NCBI GenBank assembly: GCA_043818215.1
Contig: JBDRGC010000024.1
Span: 1 to 41,926, forward strand
Reading direction: 5' to 3'
Source of the DNA: JBDRGC01 sp043818215
GTDB lineage: Bacteria > Chloroflexota > Anaerolineae > Anaerolineales > UBA11858
DNA: 41,926 nt
Positions 29,684 to 37,528 of the stretch are shown piece by piece. The translations under genes and the position numbers were made by a program. The notes beneath the pieces were generated by a model that ran no database searches, was not told the origin of the DNA, and saw nothing but the letters and a program-made list of their open reading frames with translations. Every line of letters starts with the position of its first letter. Within the stretch, counting starts at the first letter, position 1.

Positions 29684-30478
29684 ATGCATATCGACACCTT
29701 TGATCATTATCAAAACAAAGAAAGCTTCATCCACAAACTAGACCCGCGTGTCAAAGTGGTGGTGACGGTTCTTTTTATAGTTTCTAATGTATTGTTGCCC
29801 GATGGGGCCTGGTTAGCGTTTGGTCTGGCATGGGGCATATTAGTGCTCTCCAGCCTGCTGGCCAGGGTAGGCATCGATTTTTTGATTACACGTTCGTTGG
29901 CGGTCTTACCCTTTGCTATCGCTGCTCTAACAGCGGTTTTCTCTCTCCCCGGGGAATCCATTTTCGAATTCGATATTGGCCCCTGGCATCTGATAGCGAC
30001 TGATACGGGGACAATCCGTTTTCTGAGCATCATGATCCGCAGCTGGGTCTCAGTGCAAATGGCAATCATCCTGACAGCCACTACACCGTTCCCCGACCTG
30101 ATTCATGCCATGAGGCATTTACGGGTTCCCGATATTTTAACGGCGATTATTTCTTTTATGTATCGCTACTTATTTATATTGAGCGATGAAATTGTACGCT
30201 TGTTGCGCGCTCGGGATGCAAGAAGCGCGCGCTCCGCCGGTCGACACAAATCTGGCGGCTCACTAGTCTGGCGAGCCAGGGCAGCTGGCAATATGGCCGG
30301 GCAGTTATTTCTACGGAGCTATGAACGCAGTGAACGTATCTACAACGCCATGTTAGCGCGTGGATACAGCGGGACCCTGCTCACCCTAAACCCCCATATA
30401 ATGCGTGTCAAGGATTGGCTCGCTGGAGTACTGGCAATCATCACTCTCTGCATAATACAGTTCGTAGGGCGCCAATAA
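29684..30478 (+). CDS. cbiQ: ECF transporter T component CbiQ
   Basis: 264-residue transmembrane coupling protein. The N-terminus is FIHKLDPRVKVVVTVLFIVSN; helices span the middle. The coupling motifs are RLLRARDARSA and SYERSERIYNAMLARGY (the conserved A-R-G pair) for docking the ATPase. The ATG at 29684 lies within a repeat-derived leader with no obvious ribosome site. It follows cbiM after a 377-base repeat-filled gap; cbiO follows 22 bases later. Confidence 0.9.
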   Translation: MHIDTFDHYQNKESFIHKLDPRVKVVVTVLFIVSNVLLPDGAWLAFGLAWGILVLSSLLARVGIDFLITRSLAVLPFAIAALTAVFSLPGESIFEFDIGPWHLIATDTGTIRFLSIMIRSWVSVQMAIILTATTPFPDLIHAMRHLRVPDILTAIISFMYRYLFILSDEIVRLLRARDARSARSAGRHKSGGSLVWRARAAGNMAGQLFLRSYERSERIYNAMLARGYSGTLLTLNPHIMRVKDWLAGVLAIITLCIIQFVGRQ

Positions 30479-30500
30479 GGCCAACTTTGGGAACTCAGAC

Positions 30501-31307
30501 ATGCCAATTGTTCACGATGACCTCCACCCTAAAAGAGAAAAACTCCCCCTCGCGTGCGCCAACGGAGTAATCATTTCCATCGAACAGCTCACATTCGATT
30601 ATCCCGACGGACACACTGCTTTACACGACATTTGTGTTCAAATCAAACAGGGAGAAAAAGTGGCATTAGTGGGGCCAAATGGAGCCGGGAAGAGTACTCT
30701 CATGCTTCACCTAAACGGCATTCTCAAAGGGGTTGGGAATATCCGCATTGCCGGTTTGACACTTGACCGAAAGAATACCCCGATAATTCGAGCCGCGGTT
30801 GGCATGGTCTTTCAAAATCCTGATGACCAACTCTTTTCTCCTACCGTGTTCGAAGATGTGGCCTTTGGCCCCCTTCACATGGGTGTATCGGAAGCCGAAA
30901 TACAGCAACGAGTTACAAGGGCATTGGAGCAAGTCGGTATGAGTCACTATGCAAACAGACTCTCCCATCACCTCAGCATCGGAGAGAAAAAGCGTATATC
31001 GATTGCCACTGTGCTTTCTATGGAACCACAAATTCTTGCACTCGATGAACCAACTTCGGGCTTAGACCCGCGGGCACGGCGGGCTCTCATAAATTTATTG
31101 CGCGAGATGCCCATAACCATGCTTGTTTCTACCCACGATATGCGCATGGTGGAGGATTTGTGCCCCCGAATCGTGGTGATGGATGGAGGACGTATAATTG
31201 CCGATGGTTCCACAGAAGAAATTCTAGCCGACGATGGATTGCTGGAAGCCCACGGTCTGGAAAGACCTCACTTCCGCGCGCCCCACGCAGAGTTGCGCCA
31301 CAGTTAG
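30501..31307 (+). CDS. cbiO: ECF transporter ATPase CbiO
   Basis: 268-residue ABC ATPase that powers the Co/Ni ECF transporter. Walker A is GPNGAGKS, and the Q-loop is VFQNPDDQLFSPTV. The signature HLSIGEKKRISIA is the CbiO-type version of LSGGQ. Walker B is ILALDEPTSGLDP, with a switch His in STHDMRM. About 25 extra N-terminal residues precede the domain (MPIVHDDLHPKREK). It is last in the fur-cbiMQO set; the next gene has its own -10. Confidence 0.93.
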   Translation: MPIVHDDLHPKREKLPLACANGVIISIEQLTFDYPDGHTALHDICVQIKQGEKVALVGPNGAGKSTLMLHLNGILKGVGNIRIAGLTLDRKNTPIIRAAVGMVFQNPDDQLFSPTVFEDVAFGPLHMGVSEAEIQQRVTRALEQVGMSHYANRLSHHLSIGEKKRISIATVLSMEPQILALDEPTSGLDPRARRALINLLREMPITMLVSTHDMRMVEDLCPRIVVMDGGRIIADGSTEEILADDGLLEAHGLERPHFRAPHAELRHS

Positions 31308-31349
31308 TGAGCGGAGATACCGTGATATAATGAGCCGAGAGAAATCAAA

Positions 31350-31631
31350 ATGTACATCGAAAACTTTATCTGGCTCGACGAAATAGTCGAGAAACTGGAG
31401 CACAAGCACAAAACGCTGCCCACAGAGGTAGAGCAAGTTTTCGATAGCAAACCGCACTTTCGATACATCGCCAAAGGTCGCCGCCGAAAGGAAGAGAACG
31501 TATATGCTGCCTATGGGCAAACTGAAGCAGGGCGTTACTTGGCCGTGTTCTTCATTTACAAGCCCGGTAACCTGGCCTTGATTATCAGTGCCCGTGATAT
31601 GGACAGAAAGGAACGCAAACGATATGGGTAA
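31350..31631 (+). CDS. brnT: BrnT-family toxin
   Basis: 93-residue RelE-fold ribonuclease toxin. Typical features are FIWLDEIVEKLEHKH at the N-terminus (the usual F-x-W-D start), EVEQVFDSKPHF, RYLAVFFIY, and the C-terminal ISARDMDRKERKRY, which matches BrnT catalytic Arg/Glu residues. A TATAAT at 31326-31331 lies 19 bases upstream. The stop overlaps the antitoxin start by 8 bases. The antitoxin gene is interrupted (see next), so toxin activity or control may be altered. Confidence 0.87.
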   Translation: MYIENFIWLDEIVEKLEHKHKTLPTEVEQVFDSKPHFRYIAKGRRRKEENVYAAYGQTEAGRYLAVFFIYKPGNLALIISARDMDRKERKRYG

Positions 31632-32054
31632 AACAAAAGTCCGTGACCCCATCCCTGAGTTTCAGACTCTGGAAGAGATTGCCGAGTTTTGGGATACTCA
31701 CAGCACGGCTGACTACCACGATCTGACCCACGAGGTTCAATTCGATATCAATCTACGCAAACGTACTGAGCCTGTTATGCTTCTGCCCGAATTGCGTGAA
31801 ACCATTCAGGAGTGTACTGAAAAAACTCTTTTACCGCGGAGAACGCGAAGAACGCAGAGAAAAACTTAAAACCAGGTTTAAGAATTCGTACTAAAATTTG
31901 AGCAAAGATTAGAAATCTTTAACTAATTATTTAAAAATTCTCAGCGATCTCTGCGTACTCTGCGGTGAGATAACCTTTTTTCAGTGGACTCATTCAGGCC
32001 TTAGCGCACACTCGCGGAGTTTCGACTGAGACATTTATCAACGGGGTTAACTGA
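31624..32054 (+). pseudogene. CopG/BrnA-type antitoxin interrupted by a MITE
   Basis: The current frame starts MGKTKVRDPIPEFQTLEEIA and runs to LPELRETIQ, then enters the MITE at 31811 and ends with a repeat-derived tail at 31869. Beyond the MITE the frame resumes as ETIQALAHTRGVSTETFINGVN and a stop at 32054, a natural antitoxin C-terminus. Removing one target duplication plus the element restores one 84-codon frame. Whether the truncated form still neutralises BrnT is unknown. Confidence 0.85.
31811..31991. mobile_element. MITE family B, copy 1 (~181 bp)
   Basis: Ends AGTGTACTGAAAAAA and (reverse complement) AGTCCACTGAAAAAA. The interior pairs GCGGAGAACGCGAAGAACG-type arms. A 7-bp duplication ATTCAGG is found on both sides (31804-31810, 31992-31998). 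A reverse-orientation copy lies at 38898-39076. No coding capacity. Confidence 0.9.
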
Positions 32055-32100
32055 AAAGATACTCGAACTGGCCTGACTCACTGCTGTAGGCCAAAGAATC

Positions 32101-32138
32101 AAAGTGCGCCGCATCTCAAGTGATGCGGCGCACTTTTT
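32101..32138 (+). terminator. Rho-independent terminator, left copy
   Basis: AAAGTGCGCCGCATC, a short loop, then the complement ending in TTTTT. It is the natural end of the brnT-antitoxin transcript. Confidence 0.9.
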
Positions 32139-32233
32139 GTGTGTTCGCAGCGGAACGCTGGGAGGTCAGGTTTGTAGTGAGGCACGAGAGTGCCGTTGTG
32201 CAGAGATAACGCACTGGCGCCCGCGACTACAAA

Positions 32234-32320
32234 CTAATCTGCCAGACCAGCTGCCTCACGCAGCAGATCGGCTTTGTCGGTGCGCTCCCAGGCGAGGTCG
32301 AGGTCGTCGCGGCTGGTGAG
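32234..32320 (-). pseudogene. metK 3'-end fragment
   Basis: The minus strand encodes DDLDLAWERTDKADLLREAAGLAD and a stop; the intact MetK ends ADLDLTWERTDKADLLREAAGL. It is similar but not identical, so it either came from a different metK allele or has drifted. Upstream codons are missing. Confidence 0.82.
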
Positions 32321-32362
32321 TGGGGATGTAGGGATAAATAAGTTGGAGATAATAACTTGATG

Positions 32363-32388
32363 TATAATGGTAGCAGATTCACTACCAT
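32363..32388 (+). promoter_or_regulatory. promoter and inverted-repeat operator of the ATPase/nuclease pair
   Basis: TATAAT at 32363-32368 is overlapped by ATGGTAG-N8-CTACCAT (32367-32388), a 7-bp inverted repeat at the likely transcription start. It suggests local repression. An AGGA ribosome site precedes the ATG at 32428. Confidence 0.6.
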
Positions 32389-32427
32389 GTAAACTTTTCA
32401 AAATCTATCCACTGTGAGGAAAAGCCA

Positions 32428-33471
32428 ATGTCCAAAGTTCAACAACTATCTTTACACCAATTTATGGCATTCGATGAGAAAACTTTGTTCGAATTTTCGC
32501 CTGGAATTAATGTTTTCATCGGTCCAAACTCTACAGGAAAAACATTAGCGATGAAGGCCATTTACGCATTACTCAAGGTGTGCGAAACAGCTCATCGCGA
32601 TAAGATTGTCAAAGACCCCACGCGATTGAATGTTGCAATGAGTGATAAGTTACAGGGGGTGTTCAAGCCCGATACGATTGGCAGATTAGTACGACGCGGG
32701 AGAGGACGCAAAACCGGCTCGATTGAAGTGCAATACAATGATCGTAGTGCACAAGCAACCATTAGTACTCTAAATAAAGTTCTTTTTACTGCCAACCCCG
32801 TGCCTGAACCCGTTCCATCTATATTTTTACCCGCGCATGAATTTCTCTCCACCAGTGAAGGATTTGTGTTTGCCTACAAAAACCGGGAAATGCTCTTTGA
32901 CGAAACTTATTATGATTTGAGTTTAGCTTTGGGCGGCTTACCTCTGAAAGGCCCAACATTAGAAGCGATCAAGACACTCGTTGCGCCTCTGGAAAAAGAG
33001 CTTGGTGGCAAGATTACCAAAAAGGGAGAGAGGTTCTACGTACGGCTCAAAGAAGGCAATATGGAAGCAACCATTCTTTCAGAAGGTTATCGGAAAATTA
33101 CCGGGCTAATTTACCTGCTTAATAATGGGTCCCTTACCCAAAATGGAATTTTATTTTGGGATGAACCCGAAGCAAATCTCAATCCTAAATTGGTTACAGT
33201 GGTTATCAGTACCTTACAATCGCTCATATTATCTGGAATACAGGTGTTTATTGCCACCCATGATTATTTAGTGAGTCAAAAACTGTCTTTATTAGCTGAG
33301 TACAATTTAGAATCCAACTTGAAATTTTTCGCCTTCCGGCAACCAAAACGAGGAGCAGGGGTCATCGTAGAAAGCGGAGGAACTTTAGCTGAAATTCAAC
33401 ACAACTCGATTTTAGATGAATTTGCCGCACTCTACGATCAAGAAATGGAATTTTTCCAAAAAACATCGTAG
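32428..33471 (+). CDS. ABC-type AAA ATPase (AAA_15/21-like) of a two-gene cassette
   Basis: 347 residues. Walker A is GPNSTGKT (residues 32-39) after FEFSPGINVFI. A signature-like LSEGYRKITGL lies near residue 217, Walker B GILFWDEPEANLNP near 244, and an H-loop FIATHDYL near 275. This is the SMC/RecF-like architecture common in OLD-, PARIS-, Septu- and AbiL-type antiviral ATPases; there is no TOPRIM domain. The coiled-coil insertion is short. Twelve bases separate it from a PD-(D/E)xK-like gene, so the two probably act together. The cassette is AT-richer than metK and sits between duplicated metK-junction sequences, pointing to acquisition. Defence is inference. Confidence 0.85.
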   Translation: MSKVQQLSLHQFMAFDEKTLFEFSPGINVFIGPNSTGKTLAMKAIYALLKVCETAHRDKIVKDPTRLNVAMSDKLQGVFKPDTIGRLVRRGRGRKTGSIEVQYNDRSAQATISTLNKVLFTANPVPEPVPSIFLPAHEFLSTSEGFVFAYKNREMLFDETYYDLSLALGGLPLKGPTLEAIKTLVAPLEKELGGKITKKGERFYVRLKEGNMEATILSEGYRKITGLIYLLNNGSLTQNGILFWDEPEANLNPKLVTVVISTLQSLILSGIQVFIATHDYLVSQKLSLLAEYNLESNLKFFAFRQPKRGAGVIVESGGTLAEIQHNSILDEFAALYDQEMEFFQKTS

Positions 33472-33482
33472 GGGAGATTATC

Positions 33483-34058
33483 ATGAAAAATTTTGATGAA
33501 AGTAACCTCTGTTTTTCTTTCGGAAACTCGTGGACAGTTATTGCATACGACGAACATCCTGATTACTTAAATATTTTTCAAAAGCTAGAAGGAACGAAAG
33601 CTATTGATTTTCTGGGAGTTCATGGGAATAGCATTTATTTCATCGAGGTCAAAAATTTCTCCGGGCATCTTGCCCAATACGAAGGGAAAATATCCCAAAG
33701 GGCATTAAAGAACGACTTAGTGCAAAAGTTCCGCGATACGAATTTGTGGGTTTTGCTTGCGCATCATCGCTATGGAATGTTAGATTGGATGGATTATGCT
33801 CAGGTAATCGGAAATCAAAAAAAGGGCATTAAATTCGTTGCATGGATCGAACTCGGATTCGGTCTTGACGAGTATCCAGTCAAAAAGCTTAAGGGATATT
33901 GGTCAACATTACAGAATCAACTGAAGCAAACATTCAGCGGGGTAAAACAATATGACAAAAAGATTTCCTTTTTGATCACAGCTTCAAACTTTAATCAAAA
34001 TACGCTTCCGGACTTAACGGTGCGACGATGCTCTTGCTCAGAAACGGCGATTAAATAA
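33483..34058 (+). CDS. PD-(D/E)xK-like nuclease partner of the ATPase
   Basis: 191 residues; I do not recognise a named family. KAIDFLGVHGNSIYFIEVKNFSGH supplies Asp42 and Glu55-Val-Lys57 on a predicted beta-hairpin, the PD-(D/E)xK pattern. A helical region with HLAQYEGKISQRALKNDLVQKFRDT follows. An arginine/lysine-rich C-terminal half ends in an odd Cys-rich tail (RRCSCSETAIK), which runs into repeat-derived sequence and may not be original. It starts 12 bases after the ATPase stop with a GGGGA ribosome site. It ends before the right copy of the duplicated junction, whose terminator can end the operon. Confidence 0.72.
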   Translation: MKNFDESNLCFSFGNSWTVIAYDEHPDYLNIFQKLEGTKAIDFLGVHGNSIYFIEVKNFSGHLAQYEGKISQRALKNDLVQKFRDTNLWVLLAHHRYGMLDWMDYAQVIGNQKKGIKFVAWIELGFGLDEYPVKKLKGYWSTLQNQLKQTFSGVKQYDKKISFLITASNFNQNTLPDLTVRRCSCSETAIK

Positions 34059-34125
34059 CTTGCCCGGCATCGTTTCATTTTGGAAAAAGACTGGTTTACA
34101 CTTTTTTGCAGGCAAGTATCCAACC

Positions 34126-34345
34126 TTATCAACGGGGTTAACTGAAAAGATACTCGAACTGGCCTGACTCACTGCTGTAGGCCAAAGAATCAAAGTGCGC
34201 CGCATCTCAAGTGATGCGGCGCACTTTTTTGTTGTGCGGGGAAAGCGCACTCCCGTGCGCGATTACAAACCAGCTGCCTCACGCAGCAGATCGGCTTTGT
34301 CGGTGCGCTCCCAGGTGAGATCGAGATCAGCGCGGCCGAAGTGAC
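34126..34345. repeat. duplicated brnA-metK junction, right copy
   Basis: Begins with the last codons of the BrnA-type antitoxin (TTATCAACGGGGTTAACTGA), cut off from the rest of that gene. It continues through the identical terminator into the native metK 3' end. It is the counterpart of 32035-32320. Confidence 0.87.
34192..34230 (+). terminator. Rho-independent terminator, right copy
   Basis: Same 15-bp stem as 32101-32138, followed by six T. It would end the ATPase/nuclease transcript; the A-run before the left arm gives only a weak U-tract for metK. Confidence 0.9.
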
Positions 34346-35474
34346 CGTAGGCAGCCAACTGCTGGAAAATGGGTTTTCGCAGACCCAAATCCCGGATGAT
34401 GGCCCCTGGACGCAGATCGAAGTGCTCGTTGATCAGTCCGGCGATCTTTTCATCGTCGATCTTGCCAGTCCCAAAGGTTTCGACGTTGACGCTCAAGGGG
34501 TGGGCGACGCCGATAGCGTAGGCTACCTGGATTTCACAGCGGTCGGCTAACCCGGCCGCAACCACGTTTTTGGCTGCCCAGCGGGCCGCGTAGGCCGCGG
34601 AGCGGTCCACTTTGGTGGCATCCTTGCTGGAGAAAGCTCCCCCGCCGTGGCGTCCCATGCCACCGTAGGTATCGACGATAATCTTGCGCCCGGTGACGCC
34701 GGCATCCCCTTGGGGGCCGCCAATCACAAATCGGCCGGTGGGGTTGACGTAAATCTTCATCTCGTCGTCCACCATATCGGCGGGCAAAACGGGCAATATG
34801 ATGTGCTCGATAACGGCCGCGCGAACCCCCTCTTGGGAGATTTCGGGGGCGTGCTGGGTGCTGACCAGCACGGTGTCCACGCGCACGGGCTTGCCGTAGC
34901 TGTATTCCACAGTAACCTGACTCTTGCCATCGGGGCGCAGCCAGGGCAGGGTGCCATTTTTGCGGACTTCGGCCAGGCGTAGAGTGAGCTTATGAGCCAG
35001 GTAAATTGGCATGGGCATCAGGGTGGGGGTTTCGTTGCAGGCATAGCCGAACATCATACCCTGGTCACCGGCGCCGATGGCCTCGATTTCTGCCTCGGTC
35101 ATCTCGCCGCTTTTGGCTTCCAGAGCTTTGTCGACGCCCATAGCGATGTCGCTGGATTGTTTGGCGATGGCGGTCAGCACGCCGCAGGTATGCCCATCGA
35201 AGCCTTTTTTGGCCCGGTCGTAGCCGATATCGACGATCACTTTGCGAGCTAGTTCGTCATAGTTGATTTGGGCTTTGGTGGTGATCTCGCCTAATAAAAC
35301 GACGAAACCGGTTTTGGTGGCCACCTCGCAGGCCACGCGGGAGTAGGGGTCTTGCTCCAGGCAGGCATCCAAGACCGCATCAGCGATCTGGTCGCATAGT
35401 TTGTCAGGATGTCCTTCGGTGACAGACTCCGATGTGAACATCAGACTAGGGGATTTCATAAATGTGGTTGTCAT
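34263..35474 (-). CDS. metK: S-adenosylmethionine synthetase
   Basis: Makes SAM from methionine and ATP. The product is 403 residues, slightly longer than the ~384-residue E. coli enzyme, and full length. Motifs: TEGHPDKLCDQIADAVLDA, GAGDQGMMFGYACNET, the phosphate-binding GGGAFSSKDATKVDRSAAYAAR, and the C-terminal DLTWERTDKADLL. GGAGG lies 4 bases before the ATG at 35474; ATG 35459 is an alternative. Expression should be controlled by the SAM-I riboswitch immediately upstream, giving feedback by its own product. Confidence 0.96.
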   Translation of the reverse strand: MTTTFMKSPSLMFTSESVTEGHPDKLCDQIADAVLDACLEQDPYSRVACEVATKTGFVVLLGEITTKAQINYDELARKVIVDIGYDRAKKGFDGHTCGVLTAIAKQSSDIAMGVDKALEAKSGEMTEAEIEAIGAGDQGMMFGYACNETPTLMPMPIYLAHKLTLRLAEVRKNGTLPWLRPDGKSQVTVEYSYGKPVRVDTVLVSTQHAPEISQEGVRAAVIEHIILPVLPADMVDDEMKIYVNPTGRFVIGGPQGDAGVTGRKIIVDTYGGMGRHGGGAFSSKDATKVDRSAAYAARWAAKNVVAAGLADRCEIQVAYAIGVAHPLSVNVETFGTGKIDDEKIAGLINEHFDLRPGAIIRDLGLRKPIFQQLAAYGHFGRADLDLTWERTDKADLLREAAGL

Positions 35475-35520
35475 TGCGCCTCCGAAAAAGGTATCATCTC
35501 ACTAAATGGGTGAATGATAC

Positions 35521-35759
<239 letters not shown>

Positions 35760-35865
35760 CTGTTCAGGGTTATTAAATTGTGACGGTATGTTACCACGGG
35801 CGAGGCAAGCTGTCAATTTTAGGCCGGTCGTGCCCCTGGCTGCCGATAGTGCCTTAATACTAACG

Positions 35866-35995
35866 CAATAGAACGCGAACACTTGCACCTGCATGCAAGT
35901 ATAGGTGTTACACGGATTAAGCGGATTAACGCGGATTTTATTTTATAAAAAAATCCGTGGTGATTCGCTGTATCCGTGTTGTCCGCGTTCTATTG
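35866..35995. repeat. palindromic repeat with CAATAGAACGCG ends
   Basis: Ends CAATAGAACGCG and CGCGTTCTATTG are perfect 12-bp inverted repeats 130 bases apart. The interior has ACACGGATTAAGCGGATTAA and TATCCGTGTTGTCCG segments like the inner part of MITE family A, plus a CACTTGCACCTGC hairpin. It lies upstream of the riboswitch. Confidence 0.82.
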
Positions 35996-36023
35996 AAGCA
36001 GCATTCAGCAGGTGCTGAACAGT

Positions 36024-36142
36024 CAATGTCATTAAGTTAAGCCATCGGCGGATCACGGATCCGCCTGGAGTGTGCAAAAAAAAGTTTTCCTCCTGTCGGA
36101 TTCGTGATCCGACAGCCACCTGTCCTTAACTTAATGACATTG
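36024..36142. repeat. palindromic repeat family C, copy 2
   Basis: Perfect 18-bp ends CAATGTCATTAAGTTAAG and the exact complement, 119 bases in total. It encloses two small hairpins (GGCGGATC/GATCCGCC and TGTCGGATT/GATCCGACA). Related to 13889-14004. Its right end is ~30 bases from queG. Confidence 0.88.
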
Positions 36143-36173
36143 GCAGAACAGTTACAGAAAATATATATCTATA

Positions 36174-37358
36174 ATGCCCATCCAAAAAACACTCACCCAG
36201 GCTGTAAAAGACGAAGCCCAGCGACTCGGGTTTCAGCTTGTGGGCGTGACCACCCCCGATCCGCCTCCGCACGTTGACGTGTACGAGAGCTGGCTGGACA
36301 ATGGCCATCACGCCGGGATGGGTTGGATGGCAACCGAGCGCGCCCGGCAGCGGCGCGCTGATCCGCTTTTGATTCTGCCCGAATGCCGGTCGATTTTGGT
36401 GCTGGGGGTGCGCTACCCGCCATCACCCCTGCCCTCACCCTCAACCCCTTCGCGAAGCATACCCGAAGGGGTACTCCCAATGGGAGAGTGGCGAAGGGGT
36501 GAGGGCAGAGTCGCCTCGTATGCCTGGGGCAACGACTACCACGATGTACTCCCCAAACGTTTGCGGGAGTTGGTAGCCTTCATCGAAAAGCAAGTTGGGC
36601 AACCGGTTCTCAATCGATGGTACACGGATACCGGCCCCATTCTGGAACGGGAACTTGCTCAACGCGCCGGGCTGGGATGGATCGGCAAAAACACCTGCCT
36701 GATCAATCCAAAAATGGGGTCGTATTTTTTGCTGGCAGAGATTGTGCTGGGGATCGCACTCGAACCGGATGTACCCACAACAGCGGATCACTGCGGCGAT
36801 TGCACTCGCTGCCTGGATAGTTGCCCCACTGCATGTATCATGCCCGATCGAACGATCGATGCCAACCGCTGTATTTCGTACCTGACCATCGAAAAGAAAG
36901 GTTCCATCCCAGAGGATTTGCGACCCCGGATGGGAGATTGGATTTTCGGCTGCGATATTTGCCAGCAAGTCTGTCCCTGGAATCAGAAATTTGCTGCCCC
37001 CCAATGGGATCCGGCGTTCTCCCCTCGTTTAGGGCTGCCGCCTCCATCTCTGGAGGATGAACTGGCTCTCACGCCCCAAGAATTCAATCGCAAATTCAAA
37101 GGGTCCCCGGTCAAGCGCGCCAAACGACGCGGCTACCTGCGGAATGTGGCCGTGGCCCTGGGAAATAGCGGTGATCCTGCGGCAATCCCGGCGCTGATCC
37201 AAGCCCTGACAGACCCCGAGCCTGTGGTGCGTGGTCACGCTGCCTGGGCGTTGGCAAGAATTGGCAGCAAACAAGCCGTTCAAGCGCTACAGGAAGCGGA
37301 GAAAAGCGAAGATGATCCTGAAGTGCTGGCTGAGATAAGAGCTGCGCGTGAGGCGTGA
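36174..37358 (+). CDS. queG: epoxyqueuosine reductase QueG
   Basis: Cobalamin- and Fe-S-dependent enzyme performing the last step of queuosine synthesis in tRNA. It has 394 residues. Two 4Fe-4S motifs are visible: CGDCTRCLDSCPTACI and CDICQQVCPWN. The N-terminal reductase domain includes GRVASYAWGNDYHDVLP. A C-terminal HEAT-repeat region (IPALIQALTDPEPVVRGHAAWALARI) is typical of long QueG. A ~26-residue Ser/Pro-rich segment at about residues 86-112 (PLPSPSTPSRSIPEGV) is encoded by a hairpin repeat and is absent from the family pattern. The ATG follows an AT-rich TATATA box by 6 bases with no ribosome site, so a leaderless start is possible. Confidence 0.94.
   Translation: MPIQKTLTQAVKDEAQRLGFQLVGVTTPDPPPHVDVYESWLDNGHHAGMGWMATERARQRRADPLLILPECRSILVLGVRYPPSPLPSPSTPSRSIPEGVLPMGEWRRGEGRVASYAWGNDYHDVLPKRLRELVAFIEKQVGQPVLNRWYTDTGPILERELAQRAGLGWIGKNTCLINPKMGSYFLLAEIVLGIALEPDVPTTADHCGDCTRCLDSCPTACIMPDRTIDANRCISYLTIEKKGSIPEDLRPRMGDWIFGCDICQQVCPWNQKFAAPQWDPAFSPRLGLPPPSLEDELALTPQEFNRKFKGSPVKRAKRRGYLRNVAVALGNSGDPAAIPALIQALTDPEPVVRGHAAWALARIGSKQAVQALQEAEKSEDDPEVLAEIRAAREA
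36429..36507. mobile_element. 79-bp in-frame hairpin insertion in queG
   Basis: Arms CTGCCCTCACC-CCCCTTCGC (with 7 extra bases on the left) and GCGAAGGGGTGAGGGCAG pair to close a hairpin with a smaller stem inside. The queG frame stays open across it. No clear target duplication was found. Confidence 0.75.
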
Positions 37359-37364
37359 AGAGTG

Positions 37365-37458
37365 AAGAGTGGTGCGTGGAGGGTGAAGAGTGAAGAGTGG
37401 AGAGTGGAGAGTGGAGAGTGGAGAGTGGAGAGTGGAGAGTGGATAGTGGAGAGTGGAG
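37365..37458. repeat. tandem 7-bp array (GAGAGTG type)
   Basis: About 12 units of GAGAGTG with variants GAAGAGT and GAGGGTG begin a few bases after the queG stop. Confidence 0.9.
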
Positions 37459-37528
37459 GGTGGATGAATCTGGTGGGATAACGAGGTAACCAGTATAAAT
37501 CACGGAGCAAGCTCTCCGCTTTCATCAA

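Larger units (their letters stand above)
32035..32320. repeat. duplicated brnA-metK junction, left copy
   Basis: Contains the last codons of the antitoxin, a ~100-bp stretch identical to 34126-34230 including a terminator (32101-32138), a diverged spacer, and a fragment of the metK 3' end. With the right copy it brackets the ATPase/nuclease cassette. Confidence 0.87.
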
